Notes: generated by a model not told the origin, from the sequence alone. Positions 27,218 through 36,243 are shown, counted from the first letter of the stretch. The stretch is DNA of 64,000 bases from Ulvibacterium sp. (GCF_028285715.1 NZ_JANQOO010000017.1:1-64000); one strand, 5' to 3'. Numbers and translations: made by a program.

Positions 27218-28111
27218 ATGAAAAAATACTACCTCACAATCCTCGCTCTTCTTGTTTTGATCACCTATAGCAAGGCCCAGGAAAATGACCTAATTGCAGA
27301 TGGAGCCGAATTGACCTTGGTCGCTGAAGATTACGACTTTACCGAAGGCCCTGCCCTTGCCCCTAACGGCGATGTCTACTTTACGGACCAGCCCAACGAT
27401 CGCATCCTAAAATGGGATGCCGCCAGCAATTCCGTGGAGACCTATTTGCAGCCTTCAGGCCGCTCCAATGGACTCTATTTTGACCATGACGGCAATCTGC
27501 TGTCCTGTGCCGATGAGAAGACGCAACTATGGCGCATCGATACCGAAAAAAATGTCACAGTCTTGGTAGAGGGTTTTGACGACAAAAAATTAAATGGCCC
27601 TAACGACCTTTGGGTAGATCCCAATGGCGGTATCTATTTTACCGATCCCTTTTACAAAAGACCTTGGTGGGAACACGAAGAACCGGAGCAGGCCGCCAAA
27701 CGGGTATATTACCTTACCCCGGATATGGGAGAAGTACGCGTCGTAGCCGAAGACTATGTACAGCCCAATGGTATTATAGGCACGGCGGATGGCAAAACGC
27801 TCTATGTGGCGGATATTGGGGACAAAAAAACCTATTCCTATACCATGGCCGCGGACGGGAGCCTAAGCAACAAAAAACTCTTTGCCGAATTGGGTTCCGA
27901 TGGGATGACCGTAGATAACCAGGGTAACGTATACCTGACCGGGGATGGGGTAACCGTTTTTGACCAAACCGGGCAGCAGATCCACCATATCCCGGTTCCT
28001 GAAAAATGGACGGCCAATGTCACTTTTGGCGGGCCCCAACAGGATATTTTGTTTATTACGGCCATGGACTCTGTCTATACCTTGGCGATGCAGGTCCATG
28101 GGGTACGCTAG
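27218..28111 (+). CDS. SMP-30/gluconolactonase-family secreted protein
   Basis: A 297-residue protein with a Sec signal (ATG 27218, cleavage after YSKAQ). The six-bladed propeller shows the family metal residues: the Glu of TEGPALAPNGDVYFTD, the Asn of LNGPNDLWVDPNGGIYFTD, VQPNGIIGTADGKTLYVAD, and the Asp of LGSDGMTVDNQGNVYLTG. These enzymes open aldonolactones such as gluconolactone with a divalent metal. After TRAP and isomerase genes, it likely hydrolyses a sugar lactone in the periplasm before import. It is the last gene before the cassette array. Confidence 0.88.
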   Translation: MKKYYLTILALLVLITYSKAQENDLIADGAELTLVAEDYDFTEGPALAPNGDVYFTDQPNDRILKWDAASNSVETYLQPSGRSNGLYFDHDGNLLSCADEKTQLWRIDTEKNVTVLVEGFDDKKLNGPNDLWVDPNGGIYFTDPFYKRPWWEHEEPEQAAKRVYYLTPDMGEVRVVAEDYVQPNGIIGTADGKTLYVADIGDKKTYSYTMAADGSLSNKKLFAELGSDGMTVDNQGNVYLTGDGVTVFDQTGQQIHHIPVPEKWTANVTFGGPQQDILFITAMDSVYTLAMQVHGVR

Positions 28112-28203
28112 AAACACGCTCTGCAAAGAATTTTATTTGTTTTGGAGGGACAATTTTAGGAGCGCCATTGGGATATCTATAGATTACACTTTCCATCGGT
28201 TTT

Positions 28204-28262
28204 ATACCTATATGGGCGTATAAAGCTATATTTTATAGCCATATAAACAAGTTGTAGTGCAT
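28204..28262 (+). repeat. attC-like element 1 (left boundary of the array)
   Basis: The arms TATATGGGCGTATAAA (28213 region) and TTTATAGCCATATA pair with one small bulge, and the right end reads GTTGTAGTGC, the complement of the GCACTACAAC left end of element 2. It lies between the SMP-30 lactonase and the first cargo gene. Confidence 0.5.
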
Positions 28263-28276
28263 TTAAAAAAACTTGA

Positions 28277-28879
28277 TTGAAAAGAAAAAAACTTCTTCTT
28301 GCCACAATTATTTTTTTCCTACTAATAAACACGACTTACTTCTGGATTGGAGAAACTGGAATTTTAGCGATGTTTATTTTCATTCTACTATTTGTTTCCT
28401 TTCTAATATTGGCGGTCGTACTGATTGGACAGGTATACTTTTTAATCAAAGAGGAGTTCAAGGACGGGAACAGAATCTGGACAGTTGGGATTTTATTTTT
28501 TGTTTTGGGTTCAGCAGCTTTTTTTCCGACTGGAATTATGGATTTTGAAAAATTGGAAAGCGAAAGTCTTTTAGTTGCGGAAAGAGAGGGAACAGCAAAT
28601 TGTACGACAACTTTAAAACTAAAGAAGAATAAAAAATTCATTGAGGAAAATATTTGCTTCGGGATTTCTGAGACCAAAGGAACTTACAGAATAGTTAACG
28701 ATACAATCTATTTTGAAAATGTTTCTTTGGGCCCGCACGAAAGCGAATTTTATGAATTTGCGACTATTACCAAAGAAAAAGACTTTGGAAACTACTCTGG
28801 CGAAATTTTGAGATTTCGGAATAGTTCTGACACAACAGGTGTTGCATTATGGATTTTAAAAAATGAATTAAAAAAATAA
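28277..28879 (+). CDS. membrane protein of unknown function (cassette cargo)
   Basis: A 200-residue protein with three hydrophobic helices in the first 90 residues (about 6-24, 29-53 and 67-84) and a soluble C-terminal part with a lipocalin-like strand pattern (CTTTLKLKKNKKFIEENICF). The start is TTG 28277; there is no nearby in-frame ATG. No named family is recognised. AT-rich compared with the preceding genes. It is the first cargo gene, flanked by attC-like elements 1 and 2. Confidence 0.65.
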   Translation: MKRKKLLLATIIFFLLINTTYFWIGETGILAMFIFILLFVSFLILAVVLIGQVYFLIKEEFKDGNRIWTVGILFFVLGSAAFFPTGIMDFEKLESESLLVAEREGTANCTTTLKLKKNKKFIEENICFGISETKGTYRIVNDTIYFENVSLGPHESEFYEFATITKEKDFGNYSGEILRFRNSSDTTGVALWILKNELKK

Positions 28880-28883
28880 AAAC

Positions 28884-29052
28884 GCACTACAACACGGTGT
28901 ATAATTAATTGCGGGCGAAATTTTCAAAAGGAAATTCCTGCAATCAATTATCTTTAGTCTCAGGCGGACATTTTCCGTTTTGGCCAGCGCGCCACTCGCC
29001 CGCTGCTAACGCAGACGGCGTGCAACTAATCATACACGAACCGTTGTGTACA
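28884..29052 (+). repeat. attC-like element 2
   Basis: Left arm: CTACAAC, spacer ACGG, then TGTATAATTAATTGC (28887-28912). Right arm: GCAACTAATCATACACG, spacer AACC, then GTTGTGTAC (29022-29052). The arms are complementary apart from a few mismatches and bulges, and enclose about 110 bases with further internal pairing (around GCGCGCCACTCGCCC). Confidence 0.65.
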
Positions 29053-29061
29053 AGTTTGAAA

Positions 29062-31278
29062 ATGAAATCAATGAAAAAGATACTAATCGCATTATTGACT
29101 ATTATCTCTTTGAATTGTCAAGGACAAGAAACCGAAAAATTCAATCTTGGATTTGAAAACCAAAAAGACGAAAAATCAATTTCCGATGGATGGTTCAAAT
29201 GGGGGAGCTATGAATTAACCATAGATGAAAATGCTCATTCGGGGAAAAAATCGGGAAAAATCACTTCCGATTCAACAGGAAATTCCTTTGGTAGCATTGC
29301 GTACAAAATACCAGCTAATTATGAAGGCAAGACAATAAAACTTGAGGGTTTTATGAAAACCAAAAATGTTAAATACGGATTTGCAGGTTTGTTGTTACGA
29401 GTTGACGGAAATGGTAACTCTTTGGCATTTGACAATATGCAAAATCAAAATATTACGGGAACAAAAGATTGGCAGAAATACACTATAACACTTAATTATC
29501 CCGAGGGAGCTGAGAATATCTACATAGCGGGAATCTTATCGGGCAAAGGAGAAGCTTGGTTTGATGATTTTGTTTTATCAATTGATGGTAAGAGTGTTCA
29601 AACCCTAAAAGAAATCGAAAAACAATTGTTAAAAGCACAACTTGATAAAGAATTTGATAATGGGTCTTTGATTGAGCTATCTAACTTTAATACCGAAAAT
29701 ATAGAAAACCTTGAATTATTAGGTAGAGTTTGGGGGTTTCTTAAATATCATCATCCTGAAATTGCAGAAGGGAACTACAATTGGGACTATGAGCTTTTTA
29801 GATTTTTACCAAAATACATTAAGGCAGGAAACACTATCGAAAGAAATAAACATCTTGTGAATTGGATTGACTCATTTGGTCAAGTAGAAGAATGTGCAAA
29901 ATGTCAGCCGACAGATAAAGATGCCATTCTAAAACCCGATATGAAATGGATTAACAATCAAAGTGCTGATTTGAAAAACAAATTGCTCTACGTTTATAAG
30001 AACCGTTCACAAGGTAAGCACTATTACATTGAAATGACGGCTAATGTAGGGAATCCTAAATTTAAAAATGAAAATCCCTATTCAAATATGCCTTACCCAG
30101 ATGATGGTTTTAGACTGCTATCGCTTTATCGTTATTGGAATATGATAAACTACTTTTTCCCATACAAACACTTAATGGATAAAGATTGGAATAACAAACT
30201 GAAAGAATACATCCCTCAATTTATCAATACAAAAGATGAATTGGAATATGAATTGGCTGCAATTCAAATAATTGGAGATTTACAGGATACTCACGCCAAC
30301 CTTTGGGGTGGAGCGGATAAAATTGATGAATGGAAAGGTTCAAAATATCCACCAATCCACCTACGTTTTATTGAAAATAAATTAGTTGTAACCGATTATT
30401 ATAACGCGGAATTTAAAAACGAAATTGGATTAAAAATTGGCGATGTAATCACCAAAATAAATGGAAATTCTATCGACCAAATCGTTAAGGAAAAATCTAA
30501 ATATTATCCTGCTTCAAACAAACCGACGAGACTAAGGGATATTTCGGCAGACCTCTTACGCTCAAACTCGGAAAGTATTGAAATTGAGTTTGTTTCAGAA
30601 GATTCTAATCCTCAAACAAAGACACTTAAACTATTTCCAAAAGACAGTCTTGACATTTATCGTTGGTATAAAAAAAGTGATGACAAATCCTTTAAAATGT
30701 TGAATAACAACATAGGTTATGTTACACTTCAAACAATTAAAGAAGAGGATATTGCCCAAATAAAAAAAGATTTTAAGGACACAGAAGGAATTATCATTGA
30801 TATTCGTAATTATCCTTCAACTTTTGTTCCCTTTAGTTTGGGCTCTTATTTTGTATCCTCATCGACACCCTTTGTGAAGTTTACAAACGGAAATGTTGAT
30901 AATCCCGGTGAGTTTATATTTACAAGCAATTTAGAAATACCAAGTCAAGGTAAAACTTATAAAGGAAAGTTGATTGTTTTAGTGAACGAACTATCCCAAA
31001 GTCAAGCAGAATATACATCAATGGCGTTCAGAGCAGGTGATAATACAACAATTATAGGAAGTACAACAGCAGGAGCAGACGGAAACGTATCGGCTATTAT
31101 GCTTCCTGGTGGATTAAGAACAATGATTTCAGGTATTGGAGTAAATTATCCAAACGGACAAGAAACTCAACGAATAGGAATAGTTCCAGACATTAAAGTT
31201 AAGCCAACAATTGAGGGTATCAGAAAAGGAAAAGACGAACTGCTCGAAAAGGCGATTGAAGTAATTTTAAAAGAATAA
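29062..31278 (+). CDS. S41-family (tricorn-like C-terminal processing) peptidase, secreted
   Basis: A 738-residue protein. The start at ATG 29062 (or 29071) gives a signal ending in SLNCQGQ, possibly a lipobox. An N-terminal jelly-roll-like domain (FNLGFEN ... WFDDFVLSIDG) is followed by the peptidase part: a helical region with YRYWNMINYFFPYKH, a PDZ-like segment (GLKIGDVITKINGNSIDQIV) and the S41 domain with the nucleophile in ELSQSQAEYTSMAFRAG and GSTTAGADGN. It would degrade or process peptides outside the cytoplasm. It is unusually large for cassette cargo and AT-rich. Flanked by elements 2 and 3. Confidence 0.85.
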   Translation: MKSMKKILIALLTIISLNCQGQETEKFNLGFENQKDEKSISDGWFKWGSYELTIDENAHSGKKSGKITSDSTGNSFGSIAYKIPANYEGKTIKLEGFMKTKNVKYGFAGLLLRVDGNGNSLAFDNMQNQNITGTKDWQKYTITLNYPEGAENIYIAGILSGKGEAWFDDFVLSIDGKSVQTLKEIEKQLLKAQLDKEFDNGSLIELSNFNTENIENLELLGRVWGFLKYHHPEIAEGNYNWDYELFRFLPKYIKAGNTIERNKHLVNWIDSFGQVEECAKCQPTDKDAILKPDMKWINNQSADLKNKLLYVYKNRSQGKHYYIEMTANVGNPKFKNENPYSNMPYPDDGFRLLSLYRYWNMINYFFPYKHLMDKDWNNKLKEYIPQFINTKDELEYELAAIQIIGDLQDTHANLWGGADKIDEWKGSKYPPIHLRFIENKLVVTDYYNAEFKNEIGLKIGDVITKINGNSIDQIVKEKSKYYPASNKPTRLRDISADLLRSNSESIEIEFVSEDSNPQTKTLKLFPKDSLDIYRWYKKSDDKSFKMLNNNIGYVTLQTIKEEDIAQIKKDFKDTEGIIIDIRNYPSTFVPFSLGSYFVSSSTPFVKFTNGNVDNPGEFIFTSNLEIPSQGKTYKGKLIVLVNELSQSQAEYTSMAFRAGDNTTIIGSTTAGADGNVSAIMLPGGLRTMISGIGVNYPNGQETQRIGIVPDIKVKPTIEGIRKGKDELLEKAIEVILKE

Positions 31279-31283
31279 AAACC

Positions 31284-31350
31284 CGCATACAACATAGTGT
31301 AAAGTGCATACCCTTCGGGATACGTACTTGACACATGACCGTTAGCGGCA
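31284..31350 (+). repeat. attC-like element 3 (compact, UUCG-capped)
   Basis: A short form: left end CATACAACATAGTGTAAAG, right end CTTGACACATGACCGTTAGC. The tip is a near-perfect hairpin, GTGCATACC-CTTCGG-GATACGTAC. Read as RNA the loop is a cUUCGg tetraloop. The right box GTTAGCG is the closest in the array to classical attC right ends. Confidence 0.65.
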
Positions 31351-31369
31351 ATTTTGACCGAAGATTTCA

Positions 31370-31816
31370 ATGAAAAAAGTATCACTACAAAAAAACGAGT
31401 TCTATATTTCTACGGATAAGTCGAAATTAGACATCGATGCCATTCATGATTTTTTATCAACTAAAGCATATTGGTGTTTACATATTCCGAAAGAAAAAGT
31501 TGAAATTTCAATAGAAAATTCCTTCTGTTTTGGTCTTTATGAGACTAACAAACAAATTGGTTTTGCACGAATTATCACAGATTTTTCGACAATAGCGTAT
31601 TTAGGGGATGTGTACATTTTAGAGGAATACAGAGGAAAAGGTCTTTCAAAATGGCTGATGGAAACTATAATGAATTTCCCTGAACTTCAAGGCTTAAGAC
31701 GTTGGATTTTACTTACTGGAGATGCTCATGAACTATATCGAAAATACGGTTGGACGGACTTAGCGGATTCGAGCAAATGGATGGAACTCCATAATAAAAA
31801 TGTGTATTCCAATTAA
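31370..31816 (+). CDS. GNAT-family N-acetyltransferase (cassette cargo)
   Basis: A 148-residue protein with the acetyl-CoA binding motif A: YILEEYRGKGLSKWL, where RGKGLS is the R/QxxGxG/A loop. ARIITDFSTIAYLGDVYI gives the preceding strands, and the C-terminal HELYRKYGWT is common in this group. It would transfer an acetyl group from acetyl-CoA to an amine. GNAT genes are frequent cargo of known integrons. The substrate is unknown. Cytoplasmic; flanked by elements 3 and 4. Confidence 0.9.
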   Translation: MKKVSLQKNEFYISTDKSKLDIDAIHDFLSTKAYWCLHIPKEKVEISIENSFCFGLYETNKQIGFARIITDFSTIAYLGDVYILEEYRGKGLSKWLMETIMNFPELQGLRRWILLTGDAHELYRKYGWTDLADSSKWMELHNKNVYSN

Positions 31817-31883
31817 TTAGGGTTGGTCTATATTATCGGTTGGATACTTCAGTAGTGAAAAATTAGGGCACTCCTAAATAAAA

Positions 31884-32062
31884 ACTACCGCTAAACATGG
31901 CTATAAGCAATTGCCGCCCTCCTACCTTAAAATTTTTATTTAAATTCAATATCAAAAGAATAGGCCCTGCAATACATTCAACAGTGTCTTCCTTTCATCC
32001 CTATAGGTATCGGGAGGAGTCGACGGAGGTAGTAATCACAACCTAGGCCGTTTTAGGTAATA
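31884..32062 (+). repeat. attC-like element 4
   Basis: Left arm GCTAAACATGGCTATAAG followed by GCCGCCCTCCTACC (31890-31925). Right arm GGGAGGAGTCGACGGAGGTAG, then AATCACAACCTAGGCC and GTTTTAGG (32012-32057). The arms are complementary in two blocks with bulges. The right inner part is nearly the same sequence as that of element 11. Confidence 0.6.
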
Positions 32063-32065
32063 CAT

Positions 32066-32650
32066 ATGAATATATTTGAAACATCCTATAAACCCTTGGA
32101 CTTTAAGTCAAAGTTCGGAACTCCTTTAAAGATATATTCAACGACTTTCTCAAAAGATTTGTTTACGATATTTGTGTTTTCAATTCTCTCGCTAGTTCTA
32201 GGCATATTGACATTCTATTACTCAAACTTCGAGGAAACGGGTAAAGTTTGGATAGCACCTTTGTTAGTAACCATTGGATTTACCATTCCTGCATATATTT
32301 ATTTGGGAAACCGCTTTAGATATATTGCATTATTTGAAAAGGGTTTAGTAATTAAAAAAAGGTTTCGAGTATATGAAATCTTTTACCGAGATATTGAGGA
32401 GATTAAACTTGTGAATGCCTTACCTTACAAAAACCTGCTTAAGTCAAAAACAGATAAGGAGTACGCTTTTGACGCCTATCTTAAGAATAGTGACATAATA
32501 AGTTTTGGTATAAGCGAGAGAATATTTAAAGCAATATCTTATCCAAGAATTTATTCTGGAGTTAGAGTTATTGACATCAAAGATTTTGTAGAAAGAACTA
32601 ATCTGAAAATCAAAAATACTACACACAACATTGGTTATATTTCATCCTGA
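32066..32650 (+). CDS. membrane protein with PH-like domain, unknown function (cassette cargo)
   Basis: A 194-residue protein with two membrane helices (about 31-52 and 63-82) and a C-terminal soluble region with alternating strands (YIALFEKGLVIKKRFRVYEIFYRDIEEIKLV), resembling bacterial PH-like domains. The last eight to ten codons, through the stop, are made of the left arm of attC-like element 5, so the C-terminal TTHNIGYISS is probably not original to the protein. No family name can be given. Confidence 0.65.
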   Translation: MNIFETSYKPLDFKSKFGTPLKIYSTTFSKDLFTIFVFSILSLVLGILTFYYSNFEETGKVWIAPLLVTIGFTIPAYIYLGNRFRYIALFEKGLVIKKRFRVYEIFYRDIEEIKLVNALPYKNLLKSKTDKEYAFDAYLKNSDIISFGISERIFKAISYPRIYSGVRVIDIKDFVERTNLKIKNTTHNIGYISS

Positions 32651-32690
32651 GTTCTTTGGACGAAATCATAGCCGGGACGGTTTTAGGTAA
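32617..32690 (+). repeat. attC-like element 5 (overlaps the end of the upstream gene)
   Basis: Left arm CTACACACAACATTGG followed by TTATATTTCATCC (32619-32647). Right arm GGACGAAATCATAGCC, spacer GGGACG, then GTTTTAGG (32658-32687). The inner pair GGTTATATTTCATCC / GGACGAAATCATAGCC is almost perfect around a 10-base tip. The stop codon of the 32066 gene lies inside the tip. Confidence 0.65.
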
Positions 32691-32699
32691 TTGGGGTAT

Positions 32700-33785
32700 A
32701 TGAATAACATTTTTTCTGTTCTCGTTCTTCTTGTTTTTTCATCGTTCTTAAATGCCCAAGAATTAAGGAATGTCAGCCCAATTGACATCAATACTAAATT
32801 CCGAATTAAACTAATAAAGAAAGGGGCATCTGATTTTTCTTATGAAATTGTTTCCAAGGTTGCCTTCAATGACCAATTGAATTCTGGTAAAGCCCCGTCT
32901 ATTCTTGATGACTCTCTAGAGGTCAATGAAATTCAAGGAATCTTCGCAGTCGGAAAATTTGGCACCAAAAAGAGCACCTTACTTGTTTTGAAAAGCGGAA
33001 GTAAAGCTCCCTTACAGTATAACCTATTTATTGACCTAAAGGGGAGAAATAAATTCAAAAAGACATCAACTCTGCCGCTAAACTCCCAATATCCAAGTAT
33101 TGAAGTTTGGCAAGACTATATTCATGCTATTAAGTTCTCAAACTTCAAACAGATTGCAATTAGGCGGACGGAGCCTCAAATGGAATTAGACACAACATGT
33201 TATAGCACTTTAAATATTAATCAGGGGAACATCCTTTTGTATGATCAATTAACTTTTCTATCGGAGTTAATTAGTAATCAAGAAGAGTCAGCAGTAGATA
33301 AAATTAAAAAGTATGAGGATTCTATAAATTCAATTTCAGCATCCTCGTGGGGTTGGGGAGATCAACTTAATATTGTTGACAACAACGGCCGAAAAATTGG
33401 AGAACATGTTAATCGAAAAAAAATTAAGGACATATTGGTATTCAAACTAACCGAGTGTCCTTATCTAAGCAGGGAAGTAGGTTATTTTTTTTCAAAAAAA
33501 GATAGAAAATTAAAATTTGTTGTCTTTAAATGGCGCCAAAGACGGGTTAGTGGATGGCGATCCAAAGATTACAAAAACATCGGCGATGATTATAGATATA
33601 AATATGACTTTCTAAACAAATATTTAAACCTAACACTGGGCCCACCTACTAGTAGTTTAAAGGAGGAAAATATAAGGTATAAAAATAAATGGTTGTCAAA
33701 TAAACACTTGAGTGCTGAATCAAACTTGTATATCGATAAATACTCACGAACTTTAAGACTCAAAATCTATTTATCGGATAAATAA
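32700..33785 (+). CDS. secreted protein of unknown function (cassette cargo)
   Basis: A 361-residue protein with a clear Sec signal from ATG 32700 (cleavage after FLNAQ). A TTG at 32691 would add only three residues from the attC-like sequence. The body is lysine-rich with no recognisable catalytic motif. A WGWGDQLNIVDNNGRKIG segment sits near the middle, and the C-terminal half is basic. AT-rich. It lies between elements 5 and 6. Confidence 0.65.
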   Translation: MNNIFSVLVLLVFSSFLNAQELRNVSPIDINTKFRIKLIKKGASDFSYEIVSKVAFNDQLNSGKAPSILDDSLEVNEIQGIFAVGKFGTKKSTLLVLKSGSKAPLQYNLFIDLKGRNKFKKTSTLPLNSQYPSIEVWQDYIHAIKFSNFKQIAIRRTEPQMELDTTCYSTLNINQGNILLYDQLTFLSELISNQEESAVDKIKKYEDSINSISASSWGWGDQLNIVDNNGRKIGEHVNRKKIKDILVFKLTECPYLSREVGYFFSKKDRKLKFVVFKWRQRRVSGWRSKDYKNIGDDYRYKYDFLNKYLNLTLGPPTSSLKEENIRYKNKWLSNKHLSAESNLYIDKYSRTLRLKIYLSDK

Positions 33786-33867
33786 AACTACCCACAACAA
33801 TGGTTATAATTCATCCCGATTCCAATACTTGGGTGGGACAAAATCATAGTCGAGACCATTAGCACCG
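33786..33867 (+). repeat. attC-like element 6
   Basis: Left arm CTACCCACAACAATGG followed by TTATAATTCATCCC (33788-33817). Right arm GGGACAAAATCATAGTC, spacer GAGACC, then ATTAGCACC (33835-33866). The right box has ATTAGC where others have GTTAGC, a possible point mutation of the recombining base. Confidence 0.6.
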
Positions 33868-33888
33868 ATTAGAAGCGAGCAACATAAA

Positions 33889-34701
33889 ATGAAAGAAATA
33901 GAAACCTATATAGTTGATTCATTTACAGACCAACCTTTTCGAGGAAATCCAGCAGGGGTCTGTATATTAAAGGATGAACTGTCCGATTCGGAAATGCTTT
34001 CAATCGCAAAAGAATTGGGATTATCAGAAACGGCATTTATTGGAGAAGTTAATGGGAATAATGAATATCCGATAAGATTCTTTTCACCAGTAATGGAAAT
34101 ACCCTTATGTGGACACGCCACTCTTGCTTCATCAAAAGTTCTTTTTGAAAAAAATGGACAAAATGCAATCAATTTTGTGAACATTCAGAATTTGAGATTG
34201 CCTATTGAATGTAATGAGGAATTCATAAAAATGGGATTTCCAATTTATGAGACAATGCCTAAAGAAGTACCATTTAAACTACTTAAAGCACTTGGAATTG
34301 AAAAAGTGAACAATAGCGTGTATAATGCTGAAACCAGCATATTGTTGCTTGAAATAAAAAGTGCGGAATTATTGAAAAATCTATCGCCTGATTTTGATAC
34401 CCTAAAAAAATCACATAACGAGATTAATGGAGTTCTTGTAACTGCGCTGTCCACAAAGGCAGAATATGATTTTGAGTCAAGATATTTTTGGCCTTGGAGC
34501 GGAACCAATGAAGATCCGGTAACAGGAGGAACACATACCTTTTTGGCAAAGTATTGGGGAAAGAAATTGAATAAGTCAAAAATGAATTCTTTCCAATGTT
34601 CGCAAAGAACTGGATTTATGGAAGTTGAGTTATTGGATGAGAAGAATATGACCATAAAAAGTAAAGCTCAAATTGTTCTGAAAGGAAAGTTGAAAATTTA
34701 A
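33889..34701 (+). CDS. PhzF-family isomerase/epimerase-like protein (cassette cargo)
   Basis: A 270-residue PhzF-like protein with the two-lobed fold typical of diaminopimelate epimerase relatives. The catalytic glutamate is E47 (GLSETAF); other landmarks are FFSPVMEIPLCGHATLAS and WPWSGTNEDPVTGGTHTFL. Family members isomerise small molecules, best known in phenazine biosynthesis, but most homologues have unknown substrates. No phenazine genes are present. Slightly short (family 260-300). AT-rich. Flanked by elements 6 and 7. Confidence 0.9.
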   Translation: MKEIETYIVDSFTDQPFRGNPAGVCILKDELSDSEMLSIAKELGLSETAFIGEVNGNNEYPIRFFSPVMEIPLCGHATLASSKVLFEKNGQNAINFVNIQNLRLPIECNEEFIKMGFPIYETMPKEVPFKLLKALGIEKVNNSVYNAETSILLLEIKSAELLKNLSPDFDTLKKSHNEINGVLVTALSTKAEYDFESRYFWPWSGTNEDPVTGGTHTFLAKYWGKKLNKSKMNSFQCSQRTGFMEVELLDEKNMTIKSKAQIVLKGKLKI

Positions 34702-34850
34702 CTGGAGCTAACACGACGTCTATGCAAAAGCGGTTCAAGGTATAAAACGAAAGTCTAACTATTAAATAAAGGTCAGTGCAAATCCTCCAGCGGGCAGATA
34801 GTTTGTAGAAATCCGCTACTACGCATACATGAGACCGTTATGCGCAATTC
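34702..34850 (+). repeat. attC-like element 7
   Basis: Left arm GGAGCTAACACGACGTCTATG then AAAAGCGG (34704-34733). Right arm CCGCTACTACGCATACATGA, spacer GACC, GTTATGCGC (34813-34846). The right box GTTATGC is identical to the core found at many classical integron sites. Confidence 0.65.
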
Positions 34851-35110
34851 TATTTGCTGCCGCCAGGAATCATAGAAGATACACCCACCGCAAATTTTTG
34901 ATGAACAAAACCTCATTGATTGTTAAAAAAGCTCTCTTTTTTCAAGTATATCTTTATGCATCAATTGTAGTAAAATAGTTGCCTATTTGAATTTGGATGA
35001 CTTTACCAAATTGTACGAAACAGTGATTAGACGGCATCTCACTATTTTTCAAAAACCTGTAACATTTTGTCTTCACATTCGTCTTGGGTTCATAACATAT
35101 AAGGTAACCC
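34851..35110. other. gene-free stretch after element 7
   Basis: With element 7 this makes about 410 bases without a gene. The stretch 34851-35110 is AT-rich and contains an isolated GGAATCATAG sequence near 34867 like the inner right box of other elements, so it may be a degraded site. Its 3' part should hold a promoter for the hydrolase at 35111, but no TAnnTTTG box is evident. Confidence 0.35.
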
Positions 35111-36220
35111 ATGAATGTAAAATTTAGGTCGCTAATTGGTATTTTGTTTCTAAGCTTGTTTTCTTGGTTTTCAGGTCAAGCTCAAATAAAAGAAAAAGTA
35201 TTTCTTCACGAGTCTTGCCAACCTAAGAGCCATATAAAATCCGAATTAAACGAAGCACAGTATGTGCTTATCGGGGGTGTACCACAGTGGGTTACAATAA
35301 AAGGTAAGGATTGTTCGAACCCTATAGTCTTGATGGTGCATGGAGGTCCGGGAAATCCTTTGAGTATGTATCACGATAGTCTTTTCCAAGATTTCGAAGA
35401 AAACTTTACTATTGTTCACTGGGATCAGAGAGGTTCGGGAAGAACATATCTAGCGCAATTTGAGGCAGAAGAGCTCACTTTAGATATGATTACCAACAAC
35501 AATTTGAGTGTAGATCTTCTGGTAAAGGATGGTCTTGAAGTAAGTGATTACATTAGAAATAGATTGGGTCAAGAAAAAATAATCATTTCGGGCGCATCGT
35601 GGGGATCGTTCTTAGCTACAAAAATGGTACATGCGGCGCCGAATACATTTCACTTTTATGTTGGGCTGTCCCAACTTGTTAATGGGAGTAAAAATTATAC
35701 TAAGAGTTATCAAAAAGTGAAAACGATCGCTGTGGAGCGAGGTGATAAAGCTGCTCTAGATATTTTAAATAAAATGGGGCCACCAAGTTGGAGCCATCCA
35801 TCCAGCTTTGGTAAGTTGCGGAGGATCATAAGGCGGTATGAAAGCGAGACAGCAAGTAATCCCGTGCAATGGAAGGTTTCAAAAGAGTATCTTTCTGAAT
35901 TTTCAGACTCTAGATATTCTATGTTTTCAGAAGAATTTTCATTTCTAAAATTTATAGGATTGAATGGTGATGGAATGATAAATGATGTAGCCTTGGATGC
36001 ATGTTGTATTAATTTGAAGATACCCATATATATCATACAAGGTGATAAAGATTTATTAACGGTGCCGGAAGTCACAAAAGAATTTTTTGAAGAAATCGTG
36101 GCGTCGGACAAAGAATACATACAAATAGAGAATTCGGGCCACGATGCAAACATGGACATGCTGGGTATGCAGTTAGATATGCTCAAGGCTGGTGCCGCAA
36201 AATATATCAAGAAAGAGTAA
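35111..36220 (+). CDS. alpha/beta hydrolase, proline iminopeptidase-like, secreted (cassette cargo)
   Basis: A 369-residue protein with a signal peptide (cleavage after SGQAQ). The fold is shown by LMVHGGPGNPLSMYHD (oxyanion HGGPG), WDQRGSGRTY, nucleophile elbow GASWGS, acid residue in IQGDKDLLTVPE and histidine in ENSGHDANM. HGGPG and DQRGSG are typical of the prolyl aminopeptidase (S33) group, which cleaves N-terminal proline or related amides. The export signal is unusual for that group. Flanked by elements 7 and 8. Confidence 0.88.
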   Translation: MNVKFRSLIGILFLSLFSWFSGQAQIKEKVFLHESCQPKSHIKSELNEAQYVLIGGVPQWVTIKGKDCSNPIVLMVHGGPGNPLSMYHDSLFQDFEENFTIVHWDQRGSGRTYLAQFEAEELTLDMITNNNLSVDLLVKDGLEVSDYIRNRLGQEKIIISGASWGSFLATKMVHAAPNTFHFYVGLSQLVNGSKNYTKSYQKVKTIAVERGDKAALDILNKMGPPSWSHPSSFGKLRRIIRRYESETASNPVQWKVSKEYLSEFSDSRYSMFSEEFSFLKFIGLNGDGMINDVALDACCINLKIPIYIIQGDKDLLTVPEVTKEFFEEIVASDKEYIQIENSGHDANMDMLGMQLDMLKAGAAKYIKKE

Positions 36221-36243
36221 TGGTTTTTCAATTGTTGGAAGAC

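Noticed and set aside
28273..28548. Alternative frame overlapping the first cargo gene
   Set aside because: Aromatic-rich shadow of the membrane protein in another frame; the 28277 frame has clear membrane helices and full length.
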